A stretch of DNA of 5,976 nucleotides from Vulcanimicrobiota bacterium (lineage in GTDB: Bacteria; Vulcanimicrobiota; Vulcanimicrobiia; Vulcanimicrobiales; Vulcanimicrobiaceae): NCBI GenBank assembly GCA_013289785.1, contig JABCZE010000110.1:1-5976 (forward strand). The letters run 5' to 3'. Below are positions 1-5,976 of this stretch, piece after piece. Both the position numbers and the translations under genes were made by a program. Within the stretch, counting starts at the first letter, position 1. Each line of letters begins with the position of its first letter. Below the pieces are notes generated by a model, which did not search any database, had not been told where the DNA came from, and saw nothing but the letters and a program-made list of their open reading frames with translations.

Positions 1-1539
1 GCGTTGCTCTCACAGGCGACACCGGCGCATCCGTCGCCGATCGCGGCGGCCTTCGATCGAATCGTCGCACGGCCGCAGTTCGCGCACGCGATCGTTGCTG
101 CCGAAGTCTACGACCTCGACGCTAAGCGCCCGCTCTACACTCGAAATGCCGGCGTATTGATGGAGGCGGCTTCGACTACAAAGCTGCTGACGACCGGAAC
201 GAGCCTGGCACTACTCGGACCGAACTTTCGCTGGACGACGCCGGTTTATCGCACCGGGCCGGTCGACTCGCGCGGCGTACTGCACGGCGATCTCGTGCTG
301 GTCGCCGGCGGCGACCCAAACCTTTCGCAGCGAATACGCGCCGACGGCACGCTGGCCTTCGAAAACGAAGATCATTCGTATGACGGCAGCTACGACACGA
401 AAGCCGTTCCGGGCGATCCGCTGGCCGTTTTGCGCGACCTTGCAACGCAAGTCGCGCACGCCGGCATCAAGCAAATCGACGGCGCGGTTGCGATCGACAC
501 GTCGCTCTTTCCCGATAAAGGGCCCGAGGGCGGAACCGGCGCGATCGTTTCACCGATCGTCGTGAACGACAACCTCGTCGACGTGATGGTGACGCCGGGC
601 TCGAAGGCCGGGGATCCCGCTGCAATTGCCGTCTCACCGGAAACGTCCTACGTGAAGTTCGTCAACGCCGCTACGACCGGAGCGCCAAAAGCCGAGCCCA
701 CGATCGATCTCTCCGGCGACAAGACGAACTCCGACGGATCGCACGTGGTGACGATTACCGGCGAGATGCCCGCCGGGAGGCCGATCCTATTTGTATACCG
801 AGTGCCCGAGCCGCAGCGCTTCGCGCAAGCGGCATTTAGCGTTGCGCTGCAAGACGCGGGCGTCACGCTGCGCGCACCCGACGGCGACGCTCGTTTCAGT
901 CACGACGCTTCCGCGCCGTTTTACGTTGCGGCCAATCTCGTGGCGCAGCACCAGTCTTTGCCGCTCTCCGAAGACGTGTACGTCACGCTCAAGGTGAGTG
1001 ATAACTTGCACGCGGCCCTGATGCCGTATCTGTGGGCGATCTACGTCGCGCACGCAAAGAAAGATCTTCTGAAAGCCGCTTTCGCGCGCGAACGAACGCT
1101 GCTTTCGGCCGCGGGCCTCGATCTCAAAGGGGCATCGCAGCAGGACGGCCTCGGCACGTTCGCGTTCTTCACGCCGCGCTTCATGGTGAGTTACTTGGCA
1201 TGGGCTTCCACGCAAGCGTGGTTCTCCTGGTTGGAGCGGGGTTTGCCGGTCATGGGAGTCGACGGAACGCTCTTCAACGTTCAAAACGGCGTTGCGGCGG
1301 CGGGTCGCGTTCGCGCCAAGACGGGCACCTGGGGCTCGGCGGATTTGCTCGGCGACGGTGAGCTGGTCACAAAGGGACTGGCCGGCTACGTGACGACCAG
1401 CCATGGGCGCCACATCGCCTTTGCGTTCTACATCAACCGGATGGCGGGCAAAGGGAGCGCCGATTCCAGCCGAGACGCCGCTCATTACGCCGGTCAAACG
1501 CTCGGCGAGATGGCCTCGGACGTCTACAACGTGTTATAA
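1..1539 (+). CDS. dacB: D-alanyl-D-alanine carboxypeptidase/endopeptidase, peptidase family S13 (PBP4/DacB type), 5' partial
   Basis: Penicillin-binding serine peptidase that trims or cleaves peptidoglycan cross-links in the periplasm or cell envelope. All three active-site motifs are present in the S13 order. Counting from the TTG at position 4, they are SxxK as S57-T-T-K60 (nucleophile and general base), SxN as S332-D-N334, and K439-T-G441 followed by TWG. A GGDPNL segment near residue 102 also fits S13 proteins. The wide spacing between SxxK and SxN is typical of S13, which carries a large inserted domain. The frame is open to the window edge, and the first residues (ALLSQA) look like the tail of a signal peptide. 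The true start therefore probably lies upstream, and the TTG at 4 is unlikely to be the start. E. coli PBP4 is 477 aa, so most of the mature protein is here. The residues before the SxxK serine are E-A-A where Pro is common. It ends in TAA, with no clear terminator before the next gene. Confidence 0.93.
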   Translation, partial: ALLSQATPAHPSPIAAAFDRIVARPQFAHAIVAAEVYDLDAKRPLYTRNAGVLMEAASTTKLLTTGTSLALLGPNFRWTTPVYRTGPVDSRGVLHGDLVLVAGGDPNLSQRIRADGTLAFENEDHSYDGSYDTKAVPGDPLAVLRDLATQVAHAGIKQIDGAVAIDTSLFPDKGPEGGTGAIVSPIVVNDNLVDVMVTPGSKAGDPAAIAVSPETSYVKFVNAATTGAPKAEPTIDLSGDKTNSDGSHVVTITGEMPAGRPILFVYRVPEPQRFAQAAFSVALQDAGVTLRAPDGDARFSHDASAPFYVAANLVAQHQSLPLSEDVYVTLKVSDNLHAALMPYLWAIYVAHAKKDLLKAAFARERTLLSAAGLDLKGASQQDGLGTFAFFTPRFMVSYLAWASTQAWFSWLERGLPVMGVDGTLFNVQNGVAAAGRVRAKTGTWGSADLLGDGELVTKGLAGYVTTSHGRHIAFAFYINRMAGKGSADSSRDAAHYAGQTLGEMASDVYNVL

Positions 1540-1589
1540 GGGGTTCTTTTTGGCGCCGGCACGAAGAGATAGGTCACGTTTTCGAACTT

Positions 1590-1594
1590 GGGAG
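1590..1594 (+). promoter_or_regulatory. Shine-Dalgarno-like GGGAG that decides the start of the small gene
   Basis: GGGAG lies 8 bases before a TTG at 1603. It argues for that TTG over the TTG at 1588, which would place the ribosome site inside the gene. No ATG or GTG in this frame gives a better start. The call rests on spacing alone. Confidence 0.5.
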
Positions 1595-1602
1595 CGACTT
1601 GC

Positions 1603-1797
1603 TTGCCCAGCCTCGGGGGCGAGAATGAGGACATCATCGAAACCGTACGCGTTGTCAAGAAACGTGCCAAGGCCGCACCGAAAGTCTACGCGCCGCACGA
1701 ACATTTTGGAAGCCCGCTGAACGTATGCCGCATCTGCGGCGAGAAATACACCTACGTAGCGAAGTCGACCGATCCGTTCGGCAGCGATAAGCGTTAA
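1603..1797 (+). CDS. Small hypothetical protein with a CxxC pair and an upstream HxH (64 aa)
   Basis: I do not recognise a family. The protein is basic in its first half (residues 16-27 rich in Lys/Arg). It then has H32-E-H34 followed by C42-R-I-C45-G, a His/Cys spacing that could bind one metal ion, or form half of a zinc site completed by dimerisation. There is no signal peptide or membrane segment, so it is probably cytoplasmic. The TTG start is chosen because of the GGGAG 8 bases upstream; the gap to the upstream carboxypeptidase gene is 63 bases. Its TAA overlaps the stop of the convergent dehydratase. The absence of frame breaks and the Cys-containing C-terminal half favour a real gene. 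Its short length and weak start keep confidence moderate. The tail (residues 50-64) is polar and ends in Lys-Arg. Confidence 0.62.
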   Translation: MPSLGGENEDIIETVRVVKKRAKAAPKVYAPHEHFGSPLNVCRICGEKYTYVAKSTDPFGSDKR

Positions 1798-2792
1798 CGA
1801 ACCTCTGACGAGGGCGCTGCGCCGATCAACTCACAAAACGTAGCAAGCTCGATATTGCCGCCCGACACAACGGCAACGATCGGACCGGCGTCTGCTTCGC
1901 AGCGAAGCGCGGCGGCAACCGAGAGCGCGCCGGCACCTTCGGCGATCACGCGCGCCCTCTCGGCGAGCACTCGCATCGCGCGTTTGGTTTCCTCGAGCGT
2001 AACGACGATCGAACCGTCAACGACCGGCCGCATCCGCTCCCACATCCGTGGGAAGACGCTCTTTCCGCCGGCACCGTCAACGAACGTCGCTCGCCATTGC
2101 GGAAACGGCGACGCCTTGCCGGCCGCAAAGGATGCCGCGCCCGGCGCGGCAGTTTCCGGCTCCGCCCCAAAGACCGCAACCTGAGGCTTGCGCGCCCGCA
2201 CGCCCAAAGCGACGCCGGTCACGAGGCCGCCGCCACCGATCGCGGCGATCACCGTCCGAACCTCCGGAAGGTCCTCGACGATCTCGAGCCCCATAGTGGC
2301 GTTGCCGGCGATGAAGTCGTCGTCGTCAAACGGATGAACGAAGGTGCCGTCGACGCCGGGAAACGTCCGCCGCTCCATGGCTTCCCAGCATGCGTCGAAC
2401 GACGCCGGCACTAGCTTGGCGCCAAGCGCGCGCATTCGCTCGACCTTCGTTTCAGGCGCGGTCTCGATCGTGACGACCGTGCACGGCACCCCCGCTTCAC
2501 GGGCTGCATAGGCAACACCCTGGCCGGCGTTGCCGGCGCTGATCGTCCAAACCCCGATCGAACGCCGGGCGGGATCGAGACAGGCCACCGCGTTGGCAGC
2601 CCCGCGCAGCTTGAACGAGTTGATCGGCTACAGGTTCTCGAGTTTGAGGTAAATCTCAGGACCGGAAGCGCCGGACTGGAGCTTGACCAGGGGCGTCCGC
2701 AGGATGGTTCGGGCGATTCTGGCCCGAGCCGCCTCGATCTCGCCGACGCCGATCGGCCTGATGGGAGGCCCGTTATCGTCCACGGCGCGCAC
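1794..2792 (-). pseudogene. Threonine/serine dehydratase-like PLP enzyme (fold type II) interrupted by an in-frame TAG
   Basis: Threonine or serine ammonia-lyase family (converting Thr or Ser to a 2-oxoacid and ammonia); a serine racemase-like role is possible. Numbering is from the GTG at 2792; the GTG at 2783 is an alternative, and a TGA at 2822-2820 closes the frame upstream. The frame reads RTPLVKL at 32-38, IYLKLENL at 47-54, a TAG at 55, then PINSFKLRGA with the PLP lysine at K61. The phosphate-binding loop SAGNAGQG (85-92), the glycine loop GGGG (186-189) and SGGNIE (310-315) follow. At about 332 residues it lacks the ACT-type regulatory domain of biosynthetic IlvA, so it resembles the short catabolic form. 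Family members usually have ENLQP where this has ENL-stop-P, so one C-to-T change (CAG to TAG) explains the break. The next in-frame restart, GTG at 2588, lies after K61 and would give a product without the catalytic lysine. Everything else is intact, so a recent mutation or a base-call error is likely. Confidence 0.85.
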
Positions 2793-2826
2793 ACTACGGT
2801 CGCCCGCGCTCCGAAGCCTTCAGAAC

Positions 2827-2918
2827 CCGGCCCTACATCCCGATAAGGATGGTAGATGCTCTTCCTTGGCTAGTATGGAAAACTCCAAGCCGGCCCCGTT
2901 ATGGGGCCGGCACTTTTT
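2827..2918 (+). promoter_or_regulatory. Candidate structured 5' leader (attenuator-like) before the HerA-like gene
   Basis: Three structures can be seen by base pairing. Hairpin 1 pairs 2833-2840 with 2847-2855 around the loop CGATAA, with one bulged G. Hairpin 2 pairs CTTGG (2865-2869) with CCAAG (2885-2889). The rho-independent terminator follows directly. The 7-mer CCGGCCC occurs twice, at 2827-2833 and at 2890-2896 in the terminator's 5' arm. The upstream copy could therefore pair with GGGCCGG (2904-2910) and prevent the terminator from forming. This is the geometry of an attenuator. I do not recognise a known riboswitch class, no promoter could be assigned, and the ligand or signal is unknown. 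A stand-alone small RNA is an alternative. Confidence 0.35.
2889..2918 (+). terminator. Rho-independent terminator pointing rightward
   Basis: A perfect 9-bp GC stem, GCCGGCCCC (2889-2897) with GGGGCCGGC (2903-2911), closes the five-base loop GTTAT. It is followed by AC and then five T (2914-2918). In the reverse direction the stem is followed only by a weak T stretch, so the + orientation is favoured. It lies 22 bases before the ATG of the HerA-like gene and has no + strand gene just upstream, which makes it more likely a leader element or the end of a small RNA than a normal gene-end terminator. Confidence 0.8.
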
Positions 2919-2939
2919 GCATTCAGAAAGCTTCTCTCT

Positions 2940-4571
2940 ATGCTCACCTCGCTAACCCCTCACCTGAACGGGGAGGGCCAGCTCAACGGATCCCCCACCG
3001 GAGATTCCGGGCAATCGCTGGGACAAGTCACGAAGATCACCGGCTCGCAAATCATCGTAACGGGCCAAATCGATGAATCCAGCAAGGCCGCGATCGGGGC
3101 AGGTGCCTTGGTCAAGATTTGCGGCTATCGCGACGTCATCGGGATCGCCAACTCGATCGAGCTCGACAGCGCAACCCGAACGCGCGTAATCTCCGTGGGT
3201 CTGGTCGGTGAGATCACCGGTTCGGCCGAACACGGGGCGCTGTTTCAACGAGGAGTTTCGCGCTATCCCCCTCTCGGCGCGCCCGTCACCACGGTGACGA
3301 GCACGGACCTTTTAACGGTGTACGCTCGGCCTTCAGTGCCGAGCGTTCGCGTTGGCACGCTCGGAAACAACGAGCTGCAGTCGGCCTTCGTCATGGTCGA
3401 CGAGCTGTTAGCAAAGCACTTTGCCATAGTTGGCTCGACCGGCTGTGGAAAATCCTGTTCGGTCACGTTGATTCTCTCCGAAATCCTCGCCAATCAGCCC
3501 AACGCCCACGTGGTCCTGCTCGATCCTCACAACGAATATTCGACCGCATTCGGCGACCTGGCCGAAGTTCTGAACGTGCAAAATGCGCGGCTGCCGTTCT
3601 GGTTGCTCAATCTCGAGGAAGCGGTCCGAATATTGGTTCGCGGCGGCACGCAGCAAGAGCAAGAAGTCCAAGAGATCATTCTCAAAGACGCGATGCGGCA
3701 GTCGCGCCAGCGATACGCGAGCTCGGCCGAAGCCGGTTCGTGGATCACGGTCGATACACCGGTGCCGTTCCCGATTCACGAGCTGCGTCGAAACTTGCGC
3801 GAGATGATGGGGCAGGTCAATAAGACCGACACCGCGGGTCCCTACCGGCGTCTGGAAGCGCAGTTGGCGTCGCTCTCGGAAGACCGGCGCTACTCGTTCA
3901 TGTTCGGCGAAGAACTCGCGGCCGAAGATTCGCTCTCGGAACTCGTCGGGCGATTGTTGCGAATTCCAGTCAATGGAAAACCGATCACGATCATGGACCT
4001 GTCCGGCGTCCCCTCGGAGATCGCCGACGTGGTCGTTTCGGTTACGAGCCGCGTGCTCTTCGATTTCACCTTGTGGTCGGATCCGGCCCGGCGGCCTCCG
4101 ATACTCTTGGCCTGCGAGGAGGCACACCGCTATCTGCCTGCTGCCGGTGGGAGCGCCTTCGCAGCGTGTACGCGCGCCATCAGCCGCATCGCACGCGAAG
4201 GTCGCAAATACGGCATCTCGCTCGCGCTGATTTCCCAACGGCCGTCGGAACTTTCACCCCAGGCGTTGTCGCAGTGCGGCACGGTCTTCGCATTGCGCTT
4301 AGGCAACGACCTCGACCAGCGATTCGTCGAGGGCGCGCTCCCCGACACCGGCCAGATGATGATGGGCGCGTTATCGAGCCTGCCCGCTCAGCAGGCGGTG
4401 GTTTTTGGGGAAGCGGTCTCGCTACCGATGCACATCCGTTTCGATAACCTTCCGCCGGAGAAACGGCCGCGCAGCCAGAGTGCGCGCTTCTCCGAAGCCT
4501 GGCAAGTCGATTCGGCCGGCGTCGAGTTTCGCGACGAGGCGATTCGCCGCTGGCGTACGCGCACCGACTAA
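2940..4571 (+). CDS. HerA-like ATPase (HerA/FtsK superfamily, DUF87-type), 543 aa
   Basis: Ring-forming ATPase of the HerA group, whose studied members translocate or unwind DNA; archaeal HerA works with the nuclease NurA in DNA end resection. Residues about 28-120 are beta-rich and Gly/Val-rich and fit the N-terminal HAS barrel. Walker A is G165-S-T-G-C-G-K171-S172. The Walker B region is ILLACEEAH (388-396), with E393 and E394 as is usual in this group. A sensor-like SQRP lies at 432-435, and R453 in FALRLGND is a plausible arginine finger. No membrane segment is seen, so it is cytoplasmic. An in-frame ATG at 2901 sits in the terminator loop and would encode its 3' arm, so the ATG at 2940 is preferred, although its ribosome site is weak. 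The first 27 residues are low-complexity. No nurA, sir2 or nuclease gene lies beside it, so the partner and role are unknown. The family is certain; the cellular job is not. Confidence 0.9.
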   Translation: MLTSLTPHLNGEGQLNGSPTGDSGQSLGQVTKITGSQIIVTGQIDESSKAAIGAGALVKICGYRDVIGIANSIELDSATRTRVISVGLVGEITGSAEHGALFQRGVSRYPPLGAPVTTVTSTDLLTVYARPSVPSVRVGTLGNNELQSAFVMVDELLAKHFAIVGSTGCGKSCSVTLILSEILANQPNAHVVLLDPHNEYSTAFGDLAEVLNVQNARLPFWLLNLEEAVRILVRGGTQQEQEVQEIILKDAMRQSRQRYASSAEAGSWITVDTPVPFPIHELRRNLREMMGQVNKTDTAGPYRRLEAQLASLSEDRRYSFMFGEELAAEDSLSELVGRLLRIPVNGKPITIMDLSGVPSEIADVVVSVTSRVLFDFTLWSDPARRPPILLACEEAHRYLPAAGGSAFAACTRAISRIAREGRKYGISLALISQRPSELSPQALSQCGTVFALRLGNDLDQRFVEGALPDTGQMMMGALSSLPAQQAVVFGEAVSLPMHIRFDNLPPEKRPRSQSARFSEAWQVDSAGVEFRDEAIRRWRTRTD

Positions 4572-4653
4572 TCTTCTCGCAGCCGGCGCGCCGTTAGCAT
4601 GCGTTCGGTAGCAAGGAAAGGCAGCGCTTGCCCTCCGCCTAATCTCCGCGCGC

Positions 4654-5715
4654 ATGGCTGAAATTAACGAACGGTTCAACATCGACCGCCGCCGCTTCTT
4701 TGGTACCGCGGCCATGGCGATCGCCGGCGCGCAGCTCGGCACGTTCGCTCGGGCGGACGCGCAAAGCGGCAGTGCAAATCCGGCAGACACGACGACGGTT
4801 TTAACGCCTCAACCGGGGACGCACACTTCCTTTAGTTCGCTCAAGCAAGTCAAGGCGGGACTCCTGAACGTTGGATACGCCGAGGCCGGGCCCCCCGACG
4901 GCGAGCCCGTAATTCTGCTGCACGGTTGGCCCTACGACATCCACAGCTACGTCGACGTCGCTCCGATCTTGGCATCGTCAGGATACCGGGTCATCGTTCC
5001 CTATCTACGCGGCTACGGCTCGACGACGTTTCTCTCGAGTTCGACGGCGCGCAACGGCGAACAAGCGGTGGTTGCGCTGGATATCATCGCGCTGATGGAC
5101 GCGCTGAAGATCGAGAAGGCCGTTCTGGGCGGCTTTGACTGGGGCTCGCGGACGGTGGCGATCATCGCGGCGCTCTGGCCGGAACGCTGCAAAGGCATCG
5201 TCGCCGTCAGCGGTTATTTGATCACCAATCGGAAGCTGACGGTACTGCCGTTACCACCGAAAGCCGAGCTGGGATGGTGGTACCAGTATTACTTCGCCAC
5301 CGAAAACGGTGTGCTCGGCTACACGAAGTACCGGCACGATTTTGCCAAGCTGATCTGGACCATCGTTTCCCCGAATTGGCACTTCAGCGATGCGACGTTC
5401 GATCGAACCGCCGCGGCCTTCGATAACCCCGACCACGTCGCTATCGTGATCTCCGACTACCGCTGGCGGATAAACCTAGTGAAGAGCGAGCCGCAATACG
5501 CCCACTTGGAGGCTCGCCTCGATCGAGGTCCGGTGATCGCGGTTCCAACGATCACCATTGCAAGCGACTTCGACGGCGCCAACGCCAGCGGAACCGCATA
5601 CCGCGACAAGTTCTCGGGCAAGTACTCGCACCGAATCTTCAAGGGCATCGGTCACAACGTGCCGCAGGAAGCGCCGCAAGCCTTTGCCGAGGCGGTCGTC
5701 GCGGTAGCCCACTAG
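4654..5715 (+). CDS. Tat-exported alpha/beta hydrolase with Asp nucleophile (epoxide hydrolase/haloalkane dehalogenase-like), 353 aa
   Basis: The N-terminus DRRRFFG (11-17), followed by a hydrophobic alanine-rich stretch and a likely cleavage near residue 36 (after ARADA or AQ), is a twin-arginine signal. The enzyme is therefore probably exported folded. The alpha/beta hydrolase core is clear: HGWP oxyanion motif (90-93), nucleophile elbow GGFDWGS with D162, acid probably D305 or D307, and H334 in GHNVPQE. An Asp in the elbow followed by Trp-Gly marks the epoxide hydrolase/haloalkane dehalogenase branch rather than Ser esterases. Tyr-rich cap residues (Y209-Y213 region, Y223) could serve epoxide opening, but the substrate cannot be told from sequence. 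ATG 4654 is the only start that keeps the Tat motif, since a TAG at 4609-4611 closes the frame upstream. There is no ribosome site close to it; a purine run (AAGGAAAGG, 4613-4621) lies 32 bases away. It ends in TAG, which shows that TAG is a working stop here. Confidence 0.88.
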   Translation: MAEINERFNIDRRRFFGTAAMAIAGAQLGTFARADAQSGSANPADTTTVLTPQPGTHTSFSSLKQVKAGLLNVGYAEAGPPDGEPVILLHGWPYDIHSYVDVAPILASSGYRVIVPYLRGYGSTTFLSSSTARNGEQAVVALDIIALMDALKIEKAVLGGFDWGSRTVAIIAALWPERCKGIVAVSGYLITNRKLTVLPLPPKAELGWWYQYYFATENGVLGYTKYRHDFAKLIWTIVSPNWHFSDATFDRTAAAFDNPDHVAIVISDYRWRINLVKSEPQYAHLEARLDRGPVIAVPTITIASDFDGANASGTAYRDKFSGKYSHRIFKGIGHNVPQEAPQAFAEAVVAVAH

Positions 5716-5734
5716 GGAAGCGCGCCGGCGCCGC

Positions 5735-5739
5735 GGAAG
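5735..5739 (+). promoter_or_regulatory. Shine-Dalgarno-like GGAAG for the phosphoesterase gene
   Basis: GGAAG ends 8 bases before the ATG at 5748 and 11 bases before a second ATG at 5751, so it favours the first of the two adjacent ATG codons. Confidence 0.55.
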
Positions 5740-5747
5740 TTGACGCT

Positions 5748-5976
5748 ATGATGCTTCGCTACGTTGCAGCTCTGGCAGTTCTTGCGTTCGCGGGGTGCGC
5801 CTCGGGCGCGCAAGGATCCTTGCCGTACATGCAAAACGGCGCCATGCTGCGAGCCATGAGCGCGAGCGGATCCGGGAAGATTACGCACGTCATCTACATC
5901 ATCCAGGAGAACCGAAGCTTCAATAATCTGTTCCAGGGATACCCCGGCGCCAATACCGTTCCAACCGGCGAGAACT
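5748..5976 (+). CDS. Putative lipoprotein phosphoesterase (phospholipase C/acid phosphatase family), 3' partial
   Basis: Only the first 76 codons are in the window and there is no stop. Residues 1-16 form a short signal peptide with a hydrophobic core, ending in AFAGC. C17 is therefore a likely lipidation site, although Phe at -3 is not the usual Leu. After a polar linker comes HVIYIIQENRSF (47-58), the N-terminal signature of the PF04185 phosphoesterase family. E54 and N55 match the conserved Glu-Asn pair that lies in the active site of relatives such as AcpA. The usual Asp of the ENRSFD pattern is Asn here (N59), which is a mild variation. Family members hydrolyse phosphate esters, including phospholipids, outside the cytoplasm. 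It starts 32 bases after the Tat hydrolase on the same strand with no terminator between, so the two may be cotranscribed. Substrate and full length cannot be judged. Confidence 0.8.
   Translation, partial: MMLRYVAALAVLAFAGCASGAQGSLPYMQNGAMLRAMSASGSGKITHVIYIIQENRSFNNLFQGYPGANTVPTGEN

Noticed and set aside
787..1497. Long open frame on the - strand (236 codons) opposite the S13 peptidase gene
   Set aside because: It is the complement of a clearly coding, GC-rich gene with all active-site motifs. Its translation is Arg-rich and matches no recognisable domain, so it is a frame shadow.
1794..2588. Treating the 264-codon frame from GTG 2588 as a complete dehydratase gene
   Set aside because: Homologous sequence (RTPLVKL, IYLKLENL, SFKLRG) continues in the same frame upstream to 2792, and the shortened product would lack the PLP lysine.
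2793..2880. tRNA-like hairpins in the divergent gap
   Set aside because: A stem with a six-base loop is present, but there is no seven-base anticodon loop, no GTTCRA T-loop and no acceptor stem on either strand.
2901..2939. Upstream ATG extension of the HerA-like gene by 13 codons
   Set aside because: The ATG at 2901 lies in the loop of a strong terminator, its codons would encode the terminator's 3' arm and T run, and no ribosome site precedes it. ATG 2940 is preferred.
2683..2955. 90-codon + strand frame across the divergent gap
   Set aside because: Half of it is antisense to the conserved dehydratase N-terminus and the rest crosses the leader hairpins and terminator. It has no ribosome site or recognisable motif.
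3408..4238. Long open frame on the - strand (276 codons) opposite the HerA-like ATPase
   Set aside because: The + strand encodes Walker A, Walker B and the sensor region across this interval. The antisense translation is Arg/Gln-rich with no motif and arises from GC bias.
5716..5747. GC-rich palindromic bases after the Tat hydrolase as a terminator
   Set aside because: The GCGCCGGCGC palindrome has essentially no loop and no T run after it, and it runs straight into the ribosome site of the next gene.

Overview
This is a GC-rich bacterial stretch (roughly 60% by eye). It is densely coded, with short gaps and at least one plausible TTG start. There is no rRNA, tRNA, CRISPR array, transposase or phage gene. 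The exported phosphoesterase start at the right edge, the Tat-type hydrolase and the codon style recall uncultured soil phyla such as Candidatus Eremiobacterota (WPS-2). That placement is an impression only, because nothing here is a phylogenetic marker. A penicillin-binding protein implies a peptidoglycan wall.

Left part (1-1797, + strand): the C-terminal bulk of a D-alanyl-D-alanine carboxypeptidase of peptidase family S13 (PBP4/DacB type), cut at its 5' end by the window. It is followed by a 64-residue protein with a possible His/Cys metal site. Middle (1794-2792, - strand): a threonine/serine dehydratase-like PLP enzyme, convergent with the small gene, with the two stop codons overlapping in one TTAA. 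Its reading frame is intact except for one TAG where the family normally has Gln, six codons before the PLP lysine, so it is annotated as a probable pseudogene (or a base-call error).

The 147-base divergent gap between the dehydratase and the next gene holds the most interesting non-coding structure. A strong rho-independent terminator points rightward just before the start of a HerA-like ATPase. It is preceded by two hairpins and by an upstream 7-base copy of the terminator's own 5' arm, which could act as an antiterminator. This is the layout of an attenuator or riboswitch-type leader, or alternatively of a small terminated RNA.

Right part (2940-5976, + strand): a complete HerA/FtsK-superfamily ATPase (543 aa), a Tat-exported alpha/beta hydrolase with an Asp nucleophile (epoxide hydrolase/haloalkane dehalogenase type), and the beginning of a putative lipoprotein phosphoesterase (phospholipase C/acid phosphatase family) that runs off the window. 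The last two probably act outside the cytoplasm. No obvious shared pathway links the six genes, and no defence or other multigene system can be supported from this window alone.
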